NCBI GenBank assembly: GCA_034435635.1
Contig: DAOTWY010000067.1
Span: 1 to 7,429, forward strand
Source of the DNA: DAOTWY01 sp003696565
GTDB lineage: Bacteria; Chloroflexota; Anaerolineae; Aggregatilineales; Phototrophicaceae
Reading direction: 5' to 3'
Length of the DNA stretch: 7,429 nucleotides
The position numbers were made by a program, and so were the translations under genes. The notes beneath the pieces are model-generated. The model saw only the letters and a program-made list of their open reading frames with translations, searched no databases and was not told the origin of the DNA. Of the stretch, positions 1-4,859 are shown piece after piece; position 1 is the first letter of the stretch; every line of letters starts with the position of its first letter.

Positions 1-119
1 CGGAATATTGCAGTCCGAGCCTCAGCACGTTCGGCTAGACAACTCATCGGGATAGTCGCCTGATGGGGTGTTGTCGTTTAGCGAACAATTCACAGACGAT
101 AAAGAATGCTCCTGGTGAG
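1..119. other. left-edge sequence, no supportable gene
   Basis: No gene can be supported here. Two short open frames touch the edge. On the plus strand a frame is open from base 1 to a TGA at 61-63 (20 codons, ending ...RQLIGIVA) and could be the tail of a gene that enters from the left. On the minus strand an ATG at 45-47 opens a frame reading MSCLAERAEARTAIF that leaves the window, with only a weak, distant AGG upstream. They overlap, so at most one is likely to be real. A 6-bp stem with one G-U pair (15-20 with 29-34) has no T-run after it and is not a terminator. Confidence 0.3.
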
Positions 120-158
120 AAAATGCAAAAGCGTCAAGCCCATTACTGAGCTTGACAC
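120..158 (-). terminator. intrinsic terminator of tRNA-Asp unit
   Basis: Read on the minus strand, bases 158-150 (GTGTCAAGC) pair with 139-131 (GCTTGACGC) to give a 9-bp stem with one G-U pair and a 10-nt loop. The stem is followed at once by TTTTGCATTTT (130-120). A stable stem followed by a U-rich tract is the classic Rho-independent form. It lies 28 nt beyond the mature 3' end of the tRNA on the same strand, so it most likely ends that transcript. On the plus strand no T-run follows the stem, so it is one-directional. Confidence 0.75.
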
Positions 159-185
159 CGGGTGCCATCACTTCGATGGCTGTTG

Positions 186-258
186 CGGGAGCGACGGGAT
201 TCGAACCCGCGATCTCCACCTTGACAGGGTGGCATGTTAACCGCTACACCACGCCCCC
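186..258 (-). tRNA. tRNA-Asp (anticodon GTC)
   Basis: This is a complete cloverleaf of 73 nt on the minus strand. The acceptor stem is GGGGGCG (258-252) paired with CGCTCCC (193-187), including one G-U pair. The D arm is GTGT/ACAT, and the anticodon stem is CCACC/GGTGG around the loop CTGTCAA, so the anticodon is GTC (Asp). The T arm is GCGGG-TTCGAAT-CCCGT. The discriminator base is G73, as expected for tRNA-Asp. No CCA is encoded (the next bases are CAACA), so CCA must be added after transcription. It has its own promoter and terminator, so it can be expressed independently of the dehydrogenase operon just upstream on the same strand. Confidence 0.97.
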
Positions 259-279
259 TCTTTAATTGAGGATAGCGAA

Positions 280-308
280 ATCATATCATTCCCCTACTGC
301 CCTGTCAA
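280..308 (-). promoter_or_regulatory. sigma-70 type promoter for tRNA-Asp
   Basis: On the minus strand a perfect -35 box TTGACA (308-303) and a -10 box TATGAT (285-280, one mismatch to TATAAT) are separated by exactly 17 nt. Transcription would start near 273, about 15 nt before the mature tRNA 5' end at 258. The -35 box lies only about 20 nt beyond the stop codon of the E2 gene, so the promoter fills the gap between the two units. The near-perfect consensus suits a strong, unregulated stable-RNA promoter. Confidence 0.85.
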
Positions 309-327
309 GGGTGTACCAACAACTTAT

Positions 328-1578
328 TTAAGCAAAATTTTCTAGGCGATGCTTAATGTCCATCACAAATGCATCCGCTGTTGCACCATCCAAAATACGA
401 TGATCGAAACTAAAACTCACATAAGCACATGGGCGAATTGCAATTGCATCATTGATGACCTTAACACGCTTTTCAATCACACCGATCCCAAGGATACCTG
501 CTTGCGGTTGGTTGATAATTGGAGCACCAATAATACTGCCAGATGCCCCATGATTAGTCACTGTAAAAGTTCCCCCCTGTAGTTCTTGGGGTGATAAGCG
601 ATTTGTCCTAGCACGTTCTGCTAAATCATTGATTTTACGTGCCAATCCCAATAAATTCATTTCATCTGCATTAAAAATAACTGGAACCACCAAACCATTA
701 GGAACAGCTGTTGCCATACCCACATGAATATCTTTTTTGATTAAAATCCCATTGTCCGTCCAGGAAGAGTTAACCATTGGATGCTTACGTAAAGCCTCAG
801 CTGTTGCCATAATAATATATGGCATATACGTTAGTTTTACACCAACTTTAGAAAATTTTTCCTTGTGTTCTGCACGATGCTTTGCCACGGTACTAAAATC
901 GAACTCAAAAATAGTTGTTGCATGAGGACTAGTACGCTTACTCATCACCATATGCTCAGCAATTGCTCGTCGCATACCAGTTAATGGCATCAATTCACCA
1001 GGTATATCAGAAGATGCAGTCGAAATTGGCACTGGCGATGTTACTGGTGCTGCTTGATGATTAGTGAGGATGCTTGTGCGATGAACTTGCTGTTTCATAT
1101 AAGTTTCAACATCTCGTTTTGTAATTCGTCCATTACGCCCTGTACCAGCAATTTGAGATAAATCCAAATTATGTTCTTTGACCATACGCGCCACAACAGG
1201 ACTTACTCTCACATCAGCCCCTATTGCCTGTTCGACAGTTTGACGTGTTTGAACTTGTGACGGTGTTACAGATGTTTGCTTAGCATCTGCAACAACTGGC
1301 ATTTTTTCCACCATAGTTTCAATGCCATCAAGTGATTCATCTGCTTGACCAATTACAGCTAAAACATCCCCAACCCTCACAACACTACCAGGTTGAGCGA
1401 GAATTTTAAGTAAAACACCGTCTGCTTCTGATGGTATCTCAACTGTCACCTTATCAGTTTCTACTTCAAGAAGCGCATCATCTTCATTAACCTGATCCCC
1501 TTCTTGTTTTAACCAGGAGACAATCGTTGCTTCTGTAACACCTTCTCCCATTTCGGGCATAATTACCTTAAAAGTCAT
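328..1578 (-). CDS. 2-oxoacid dehydrogenase E2, lipoyl acyltransferase
   Basis: This 416-residue protein is the core subunit of a 2-oxo acid dehydrogenase complex. It takes the acyl group from E1 on a swinging lipoyl arm and passes it to CoA in the cytoplasm. Domains in order: one lipoyl domain (about 2-77) with the lipoylated lysine K43 in ETDKVTVEIPS; a flexible linker; a peripheral subunit-binding domain (about 124-160, RVSPVVARMVKEH...GRITKRDVETY); a second linker; and the catalytic domain (about 195-416). That domain ends with FDHRILDGA, the HxxxDG active site with H393 and D397. Length and order fit a single-lipoyl E2. The start is fixed by AGGAGG seven nt upstream. It lies 15 nt after the E1 gene and is surely co-transcribed with it. 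Whether the substrate is a branched-chain oxo acid, pyruvate or 2-oxoglutarate cannot be read from the sequence; a branched-chain or pyruvate type is favoured by the E1 partner. No clear terminator follows, only a 7-bp inverted repeat across the stop codon. Confidence 0.95.
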   Translation of the reverse strand: MTFKVIMPEMGEGVTEATIVSWLKQEGDQVNEDDALLEVETDKVTVEIPSEADGVLLKILAQPGSVVRVGDVLAVIGQADESLDGIETMVEKMPVVADAKQTSVTPSQVQTRQTVEQAIGADVRVSPVVARMVKEHNLDLSQIAGTGRNGRITKRDVETYMKQQVHRTSILTNHQAAPVTSPVPISTASSDIPGELMPLTGMRRAIAEHMVMSKRTSPHATTIFEFDFSTVAKHRAEHKEKFSKVGVKLTYMPYIIMATAEALRKHPMVNSSWTDNGILIKKDIHVGMATAVPNGLVVPVIFNADEMNLLGLARKINDLAERARTNRLSPQELQGGTFTVTNHGASGSIIGAPIINQPQAGILGIGVIEKRVKVINDAIAIRPCAYVSFSFDHRILDGATADAFVMDIKHRLENFA

Positions 1579-1585
1579 CGAACAG

Positions 1586-1591
1586 CCTCCT
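1586..1591 (-). promoter_or_regulatory. Shine-Dalgarno site of E2 gene
   Basis: A perfect AGGAGG on the minus strand sits 7 nt before the ATG at 1578, inside the 15-nt gap between the E1 stop and the E2 start. It allows strong independent initiation on E2, which suits the need for many E2 chains per complex. Confidence 0.8.
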
Positions 1592-1593
1592 GA

Positions 1594-4014
1594 TTAACGA
1601 TAAAAAACAGGGTATTTTGCAGGATTCGCTTCGTTCATGAGTTCATAAACTGTCTCAAAAATTTCCTGCTTATTGGGTTTAGAGAAATAATCACCGTCCG
1701 TACCATACGCTGGGCGATGTTCTTTTGCAGAAACAGTACGCGGCTCTGAATCTAACCAATAATATCCACCCTGCTCCTCCAAAATTTTCTGCATCATATA
1801 GGCTGTTGTTCCCCCTGGCACATCCTCATCAACACACACAAGACGGTTAGTCTTTTTAAGCGATTCCACAATTAACGTGTTTATATCGAATGGAAGCAAT
1901 GTCTGGACATCAATCACCTCGACCTCAATCCCAACTTGGCTTAGTTGTTCAGCAGCTTCTAATGCAATAAAGCAAGTTGCTCCATAGGTTACTAATGTCA
2001 CATCAGATCCTTCACGCAGAATTTCTGGCATACCAGGAGGGATTGTGATCTCTGCCAAATTTTGAGGTAGTGGCTCTTTTTTACGGTATCCGTTCAAAAC
2101 TTCAATAATTAGTGCGGGGTCATCGGATTGTAAAAATGTATTATAGAAACCAACAGCCCGTGTCATATCACGTGGCACAGCCACATGAATTCCACGTACT
2201 AAGTTGATAATACCAGCCATCGGCGAACCAGAATGCCAGATGCCTTCTAATCGATGCCCACGTGTACGGATAATCAACGGGGCTTTTTGTCCGTTTTTGG
2301 TTCGCCAGCGCAACGTTGCTAAATCATCAGACATGATCTGAAGCGCGTAGAGGATATAATCCAAGTATTGAATCTCAGCAATAGGACGCAGCCCGCGCAT
2401 AGCTAAACCAATTGCTTGCCCAAGAATCGTTGCCTCTCGTATACCAGTATCAGAAACACGTAAAGCACCGTACTTATTTTGCATCCCTGCCATCGATTGA
2501 TTGACACCACCGAGAAAACCGACATCTTCTCCAAATGTTATTACACGCGGGTCACGCTCAAACATGGCATCGAAGAAACGATTTAAAATCATAAATCCGT
2601 TCAATTCTGGGGCATCATCGGCATAAAGCGGTGGGTTGTATGAGACGTTCAGTGGAGATTCATCTGACGAGCTATAAAGATTATCACTAAACAATTTTTG
2701 ATAATAGTGTTGGTGATAATTTCGCCATTGGACAAGTTGTTTTCTTGGTTCCAGATGATCTTCTTGACGTGTAAGCAAAAGTGAGTCAAATACAGCTTCC
2801 ATAATTTCTTTGCGCTTAGGATAACGCGAAGCTGTCATCCGTTTGATGATTTGCTTCAACGCCTCTCCTTGCGATGATTGCTGTGCTAACGTATTCAACA
2901 GCTCTTTAACGTTGTCGCGATCAACTTTGATAGAATTAACAAATTCTTGCCAAGCCGCTTTTTGCTCTGTACGGACATATCGACGATCTTCATCTTCTAA
3001 TTGTTCAAGTTTTTCCAGTGAAATAATCTGCTGATCCAGCATCCAATCCCGCATACGGGTTAAACAATCATGGCTCGCTTCCCACTGTAAGCGTTCTTCT
3101 GACTTGTACCGTTCATGACTACCTGATGTGGAATGCCCTTGAGGTTGTGTTAGTTCAGTAATATGAATAATTGCGGGGATGTGATGCTGGCGTGCATTGT
3201 ATGTTGCCTGAAGATATACCTGAAGCAGTTCGGGATAGTTCCATCCAGCGACGGTGTAAATGTCATATCCATCACCATCACCTATTCGCTGGAATCCCGC
3301 TAATAAGGTGGATAAATCTTCTTTCAGGATTTGATCTTTATTTGTAACAGATATTCCGTAATTATCATCCCAAATACTAATGACTGCCGGCGAGCGCAAG
3401 ACCCCAATGGCATTAATTGATTCCCAAAATATCCCCTCAGCACAACTTGCATTTCCAATTGTTCCAAATGCAACCTCATTACCCTGCTGAGAAAATTGAG
3501 TTAAGTGTTTTAAAGTATCAAGTTCACGATACACCCGTGAAGCATACGCTAACCCAACAAGCCGAGGCATCTGTGCCGCTGTTGGAGACACATCCGCAGC
3601 TGAGTTATATTGATCTGTTAAATTACGCCAACTTCCATCTGAGTTTAAGCTACGTGTGGCAAAATGAGCATTCATCATCCGCCCACCAGATGCCGGATCA
3701 GCCTTCAGGTCTGTATGTGCATATAACTGAGCAAAAAATGACCGAACAGTGATCTCGCCTAATGCCAGCATAAAGGTTTGGTCACGATAATACCCACTAC
3801 GGAAATCGCCTTTTTTAAAGGCATGAGCCATCGCTAATTGAGGTACTTCTTTGCCATCACCAAAAATCCCAAACTTGCCACGCCCACTTAAAACCTCTTG
3901 CCGTCCTAGCAAGCTCATCTGACGGCTACGATAGGCTAAACGATAATCTGCAATGATTTGTTCATGGGTAATAAGGTCATCAAAAACATTTTTATTTAAT
4001 TTATTTATTGCCAT
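1594..4014 (-). CDS. fused alpha/beta E1 of 2-oxoacid dehydrogenase
   Basis: This 806-residue protein joins in one chain the alpha and beta subunits of a thiamine-diphosphate E1, which decarboxylates a 2-oxo acid and reductively acylates the lipoyl arm of E2. The alpha half (about 15-330) shows GYYRDQT (75-81), the cofactor region IGNASCAEG...WDDNYGIS (186-222) and the Ser-rich loop QGHSTSGSHERYKS (292-305). A charged, helical linker (about 330-450) follows. The beta half (about 470-806) shows FGEDVGFLGGV (494-504), DTGIREATILGQAIG (522-536) with E527 at the place of the catalytic Glu of E1 beta chains, AEIQYLDYI and HSGSP (594-598). The usual GDG...NN metal motif reads GNA...DD (187-189 and 216-217). 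From memory, fused E1 proteins of this type are typical of Bacteroidota and annotated as branched-chain or pyruvate dehydrogenase E1; the substrate is an inference. It starts 35 nt after the regulator gene, with SD AGGGAGA six nt upstream. Confidence 0.93.
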   Translation of the reverse strand: MAINKLNKNVFDDLITHEQIIADYRLAYRSRQMSLLGRQEVLSGRGKFGIFGDGKEVPQLAMAHAFKKGDFRSGYYRDQTFMLALGEITVRSFFAQLYAHTDLKADPASGGRMMNAHFATRSLNSDGSWRNLTDQYNSAADVSPTAAQMPRLVGLAYASRVYRELDTLKHLTQFSQQGNEVAFGTIGNASCAEGIFWESINAIGVLRSPAVISIWDDNYGISVTNKDQILKEDLSTLLAGFQRIGDGDGYDIYTVAGWNYPELLQVYLQATYNARQHHIPAIIHITELTQPQGHSTSGSHERYKSEERLQWEASHDCLTRMRDWMLDQQIISLEKLEQLEDEDRRYVRTEQKAAWQEFVNSIKVDRDNVKELLNTLAQQSSQGEALKQIIKRMTASRYPKRKEIMEAVFDSLLLTRQEDHLEPRKQLVQWRNYHQHYYQKLFSDNLYSSSDESPLNVSYNPPLYADDAPELNGFMILNRFFDAMFERDPRVITFGEDVGFLGGVNQSMAGMQNKYGALRVSDTGIREATILGQAIGLAMRGLRPIAEIQYLDYILYALQIMSDDLATLRWRTKNGQKAPLIIRTRGHRLEGIWHSGSPMAGIINLVRGIHVAVPRDMTRAVGFYNTFLQSDDPALIIEVLNGYRKKEPLPQNLAEITIPPGMPEILREGSDVTLVTYGATCFIALEAAEQLSQVGIEVEVIDVQTLLPFDINTLIVESLKKTNRLVCVDEDVPGGTTAYMMQKILEEQGGYYWLDSEPRTVSAKEHRPAYGTDGDYFSKPNKQEIFETVYELMNEANPAKYPVFYR

Positions 4015-4020
4015 GACGTA

Positions 4021-4027
4021 TCTCCCT
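4021..4027 (-). promoter_or_regulatory. Shine-Dalgarno site of E1 gene
   Basis: AGGGAGA on the minus strand ends 6 nt before the ATG at 4014. It lies in the 35-nt gap after the regulator stop codon and supports this start for the fused E1. Confidence 0.65.
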
Positions 4028-4049
4028 AATATATCTAGTCAAAAACAAG

Positions 4050-4706
4050 TTATTTTTCAAATGTCTCCTTAAAGGCTTGTAGTGGATCATTAAGATGGTA
4101 AACCAATAACTCGCACGCCTGCTCCACCTGCTTCTCACGGCTAAGGCGCAAGAGTTCAGAATGTTGTTTTTGGGATTGCGATAAATAATCTTTATCCAAA
4201 TGATTATGATGTAAAAAACGCACAACATTATGGTGAAGTGTGCGGATAACATGAATAAGACGAGGCATGTTTGCTGGGGCATAAAGTGCAGCATGAAATT
4301 CCCAATTGAGTTCTGCCCATTTTGTTAAGTCCTCTTCATGGTCGATGCGCTCTAAAATAGATTCCATCTGTAAAAAATCGATATTCGTCATCTGGGGTAT
4401 GGCATGGCGTAGTGCAACTGGTTCTAAGGCAATTCGCATGGTATAAATTTCAGCAATATCATCATAAGACAGTCGTGAAACAATTGCCCCCCGGCTTGGA
4501 ATTAAACTCACCAACCCCTCTGCCTGGAGTTGAACTAAAGCTTCACGAACAGGGATTTTACTTACTTTAAATTCGGATGCTATCTCATCCTGTTTAAGCG
4601 ATTGCCCACTTGTCAAGCGTCCTTGCAAAATTGCAGAACGAAGTGCATCAGCAATAACATGGGCGGTGTTTTTGGTAGGTTGAATTGTGCCAAGATTTAA
4701 TCTCAT
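4050..4706 (-). CDS. GntR-family regulator, FCD (FadR-like) subfamily
   Basis: This 218-residue transcription factor is the probable local regulator of the E1-E2 operon. The N-terminal winged helix (about 11-76) carries the typical GntR pattern LKQDEIASEFKVSKIPVREAL followed by LQAEGLVSLIPSRGAIV. The C-terminal FCD effector domain (about 85-210) keeps the probable metal ligands: N134 and H138 in NWEFHAAL, H182 in KQHSELL and H204 in LVYHLND, with the 44- and 22-residue spacings expected for this family. FCD proteins commonly bind small carboxylates, and PdhR of pyruvate dehydrogenase operons belongs to the same subfamily, which fits its place as first gene of this operon. The ligand is unknown. 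I chose the ATG at 4706, preceded by AAGAGAGA, over an in-frame TTG at 4727 that would add seven residues with no GntR character. Autorepression is likely, because palindromes overlap its -10 region. Confidence 0.93.
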   Translation of the reverse strand: MRLNLGTIQPTKNTAHVIADALRSAILQGRLTSGQSLKQDEIASEFKVSKIPVREALVQLQAEGLVSLIPSRGAIVSRLSYDDIAEIYTMRIALEPVALRHAIPQMTNIDFLQMESILERIDHEEDLTKWAELNWEFHAALYAPANMPRLIHVIRTLHHNVVRFLHHNHLDKDYLSQSQKQHSELLRLSREKQVEQACELLVYHLNDPLQAFKETFEK

Positions 4707-4710
4707 GCCA

Positions 4711-4718
4711 TCTCTCTT
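4711..4718 (-). promoter_or_regulatory. purine-rich ribosome site deciding regulator start
   Basis: AAGAGAGA on the minus strand lies 4 nt before the ATG at 4706. It is a weak match to AGGAGG but is the only purine tract near a start. Initiation at the upstream TTG (4727) would have no SD, since AT-rich DNA without a G-rich tract precedes it. Confidence 0.45.
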
Positions 4719-4738
4719 GCATAACAAACTACAAAAAA

Positions 4739-4744
4739 ATTATA
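4739..4744 (-). promoter_or_regulatory. candidate -10 box of the regulator-E1-E2 operon
   Basis: TATAAT on the minus strand is a perfect -10 match, giving a start near 4732 and a leader of about 26 nt to the ATG at 4706. No good -35 box stands 16-18 nt upstream (about ATACGA), so the promoter may be weak or use another element. A second TATAAT at 4752-4747 on the same strand is an alternative. Both lie inside the first palindrome, so a bound repressor would block polymerase. Confidence 0.45.
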
Positions 4745-4762
4745 CCATTATATTGGTATAAT
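4739..4762. promoter_or_regulatory. 24-bp near-perfect palindrome, candidate operator
   Basis: The arms ATTATACCA (4739-4747) and TGGTATAAT (4754-4762) are exact reverse complements; the six central bases TTATAT add two more pairs and leave a single T/T mismatch at 4748/4753. The site lies in the divergent region, 33 bp before the regulator start. GGTA/TACC half-sites resemble those bound by several FCD GntR proteins, so it is a likely operator. Its outer ends also spell TATAAT on each strand. Confidence 0.6.
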
Positions 4763-4773
4763 CGTATACGATT
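4760..4773. promoter_or_regulatory. perfect 14-bp palindrome, candidate GntR operator
   Basis: AATCGTATACGATT is a perfect palindrome with a GT-AT-AC core. FadR-like GntR operators generally have inverted GT...AC half-sites with a very short spacer, and this site fits that pattern well. Its centre is 16 bp from the centre of the neighbouring 24-bp palindrome and the two overlap by 3 bp. The regulator encoded next to it is the obvious binding partner; this is inference. Confidence 0.65.
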
Positions 4774-4788
4774 TAATCTTATATTAAA
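4772..4788. repeat. AT-rich inverted repeat in divergent control region
   Basis: TTTAAT (4772-4777) and ATTAAA (4783-4788) are exact reverse complements around a 5-bp spacer, directly next to the 14-bp palindrome. The composition is all A/T in the arms, so chance is a real possibility. It could be a further, weaker regulator contact on the side facing the kinase gene. Confidence 0.3.
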
Positions 4789-4792
4789 CTTC

Positions 4793-4832
4793 TTGGCACT
4801 TATCCAGACATTTGTTAAATTTTAAGTAAAAT
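4793..4832 (+). promoter_or_regulatory. weak candidate promoter(s) for the kinase gene
   Basis: TTGGCA (4793-4798, five of six bases of TTGACA) is followed after 16 nt by TTAAAT (4815-4820, four of six). Alternatively TAAAAT (4827-4832, five of six) with CAGACA (4805-4810) 16 nt upstream would start near 4839, about 20 nt before the ATG. Neither is strong. A perfect TATAAT at 4757-4762 on this strand has no -35 partner, only A-rich DNA. Confidence 0.25.
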
Positions 4833-4846
4833 AGATTTGGACAGGT

Positions 4847-4852
4847 AAAAGG
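4847..4852 (+). promoter_or_regulatory. Shine-Dalgarno site of the kinase gene
   Basis: AAAAGG lies 7 nt before the ATG at 4860 and is the best purine tract near any in-frame start. It supports translation beginning directly ahead of the kinase fold. Confidence 0.55.
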
Positions 4853-4859
4853 TCTCTTG

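Noticed and set aside
22..219. 65-residue minus-strand ORF beginning MEIAGSNPVAPAT
   Set aside because: Its first residues are the tRNA-Asp T arm and acceptor read as protein, a well-known artefact, and the rest crosses the tRNA terminator. No SD and no recognisable domain.
3417..3752. 111-residue plus-strand ORF opposite the E1 gene
   Set aside because: It lies entirely antisense to the conserved E1 alpha region, with no domain and no SD evidence.
4001..4294. 97-residue minus-strand ORF with a hydrophobic stretch, overlapping the regulator and the E1 start
   Set aside because: It is an out-of-frame shadow of the GntR gene; the apparent membrane segment arises from T-rich codons read in another frame, and it would overlap two well-supported genes.
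4707..4727. Seven-residue extension of the GntR protein from a TTG start
   Set aside because: No SD precedes the TTG, while an ATG with a purine tract follows at 4706; the extra residues add nothing to the winged-helix fold.
4731..4740. Run of seven A before the first palindrome, as a possible UP element or terminator tract
   Set aside because: On the minus strand it lies just after the -10 box, in the leader, and the palindrome before it is AT-rich and weak as an RNA stem, so neither role is convincing.
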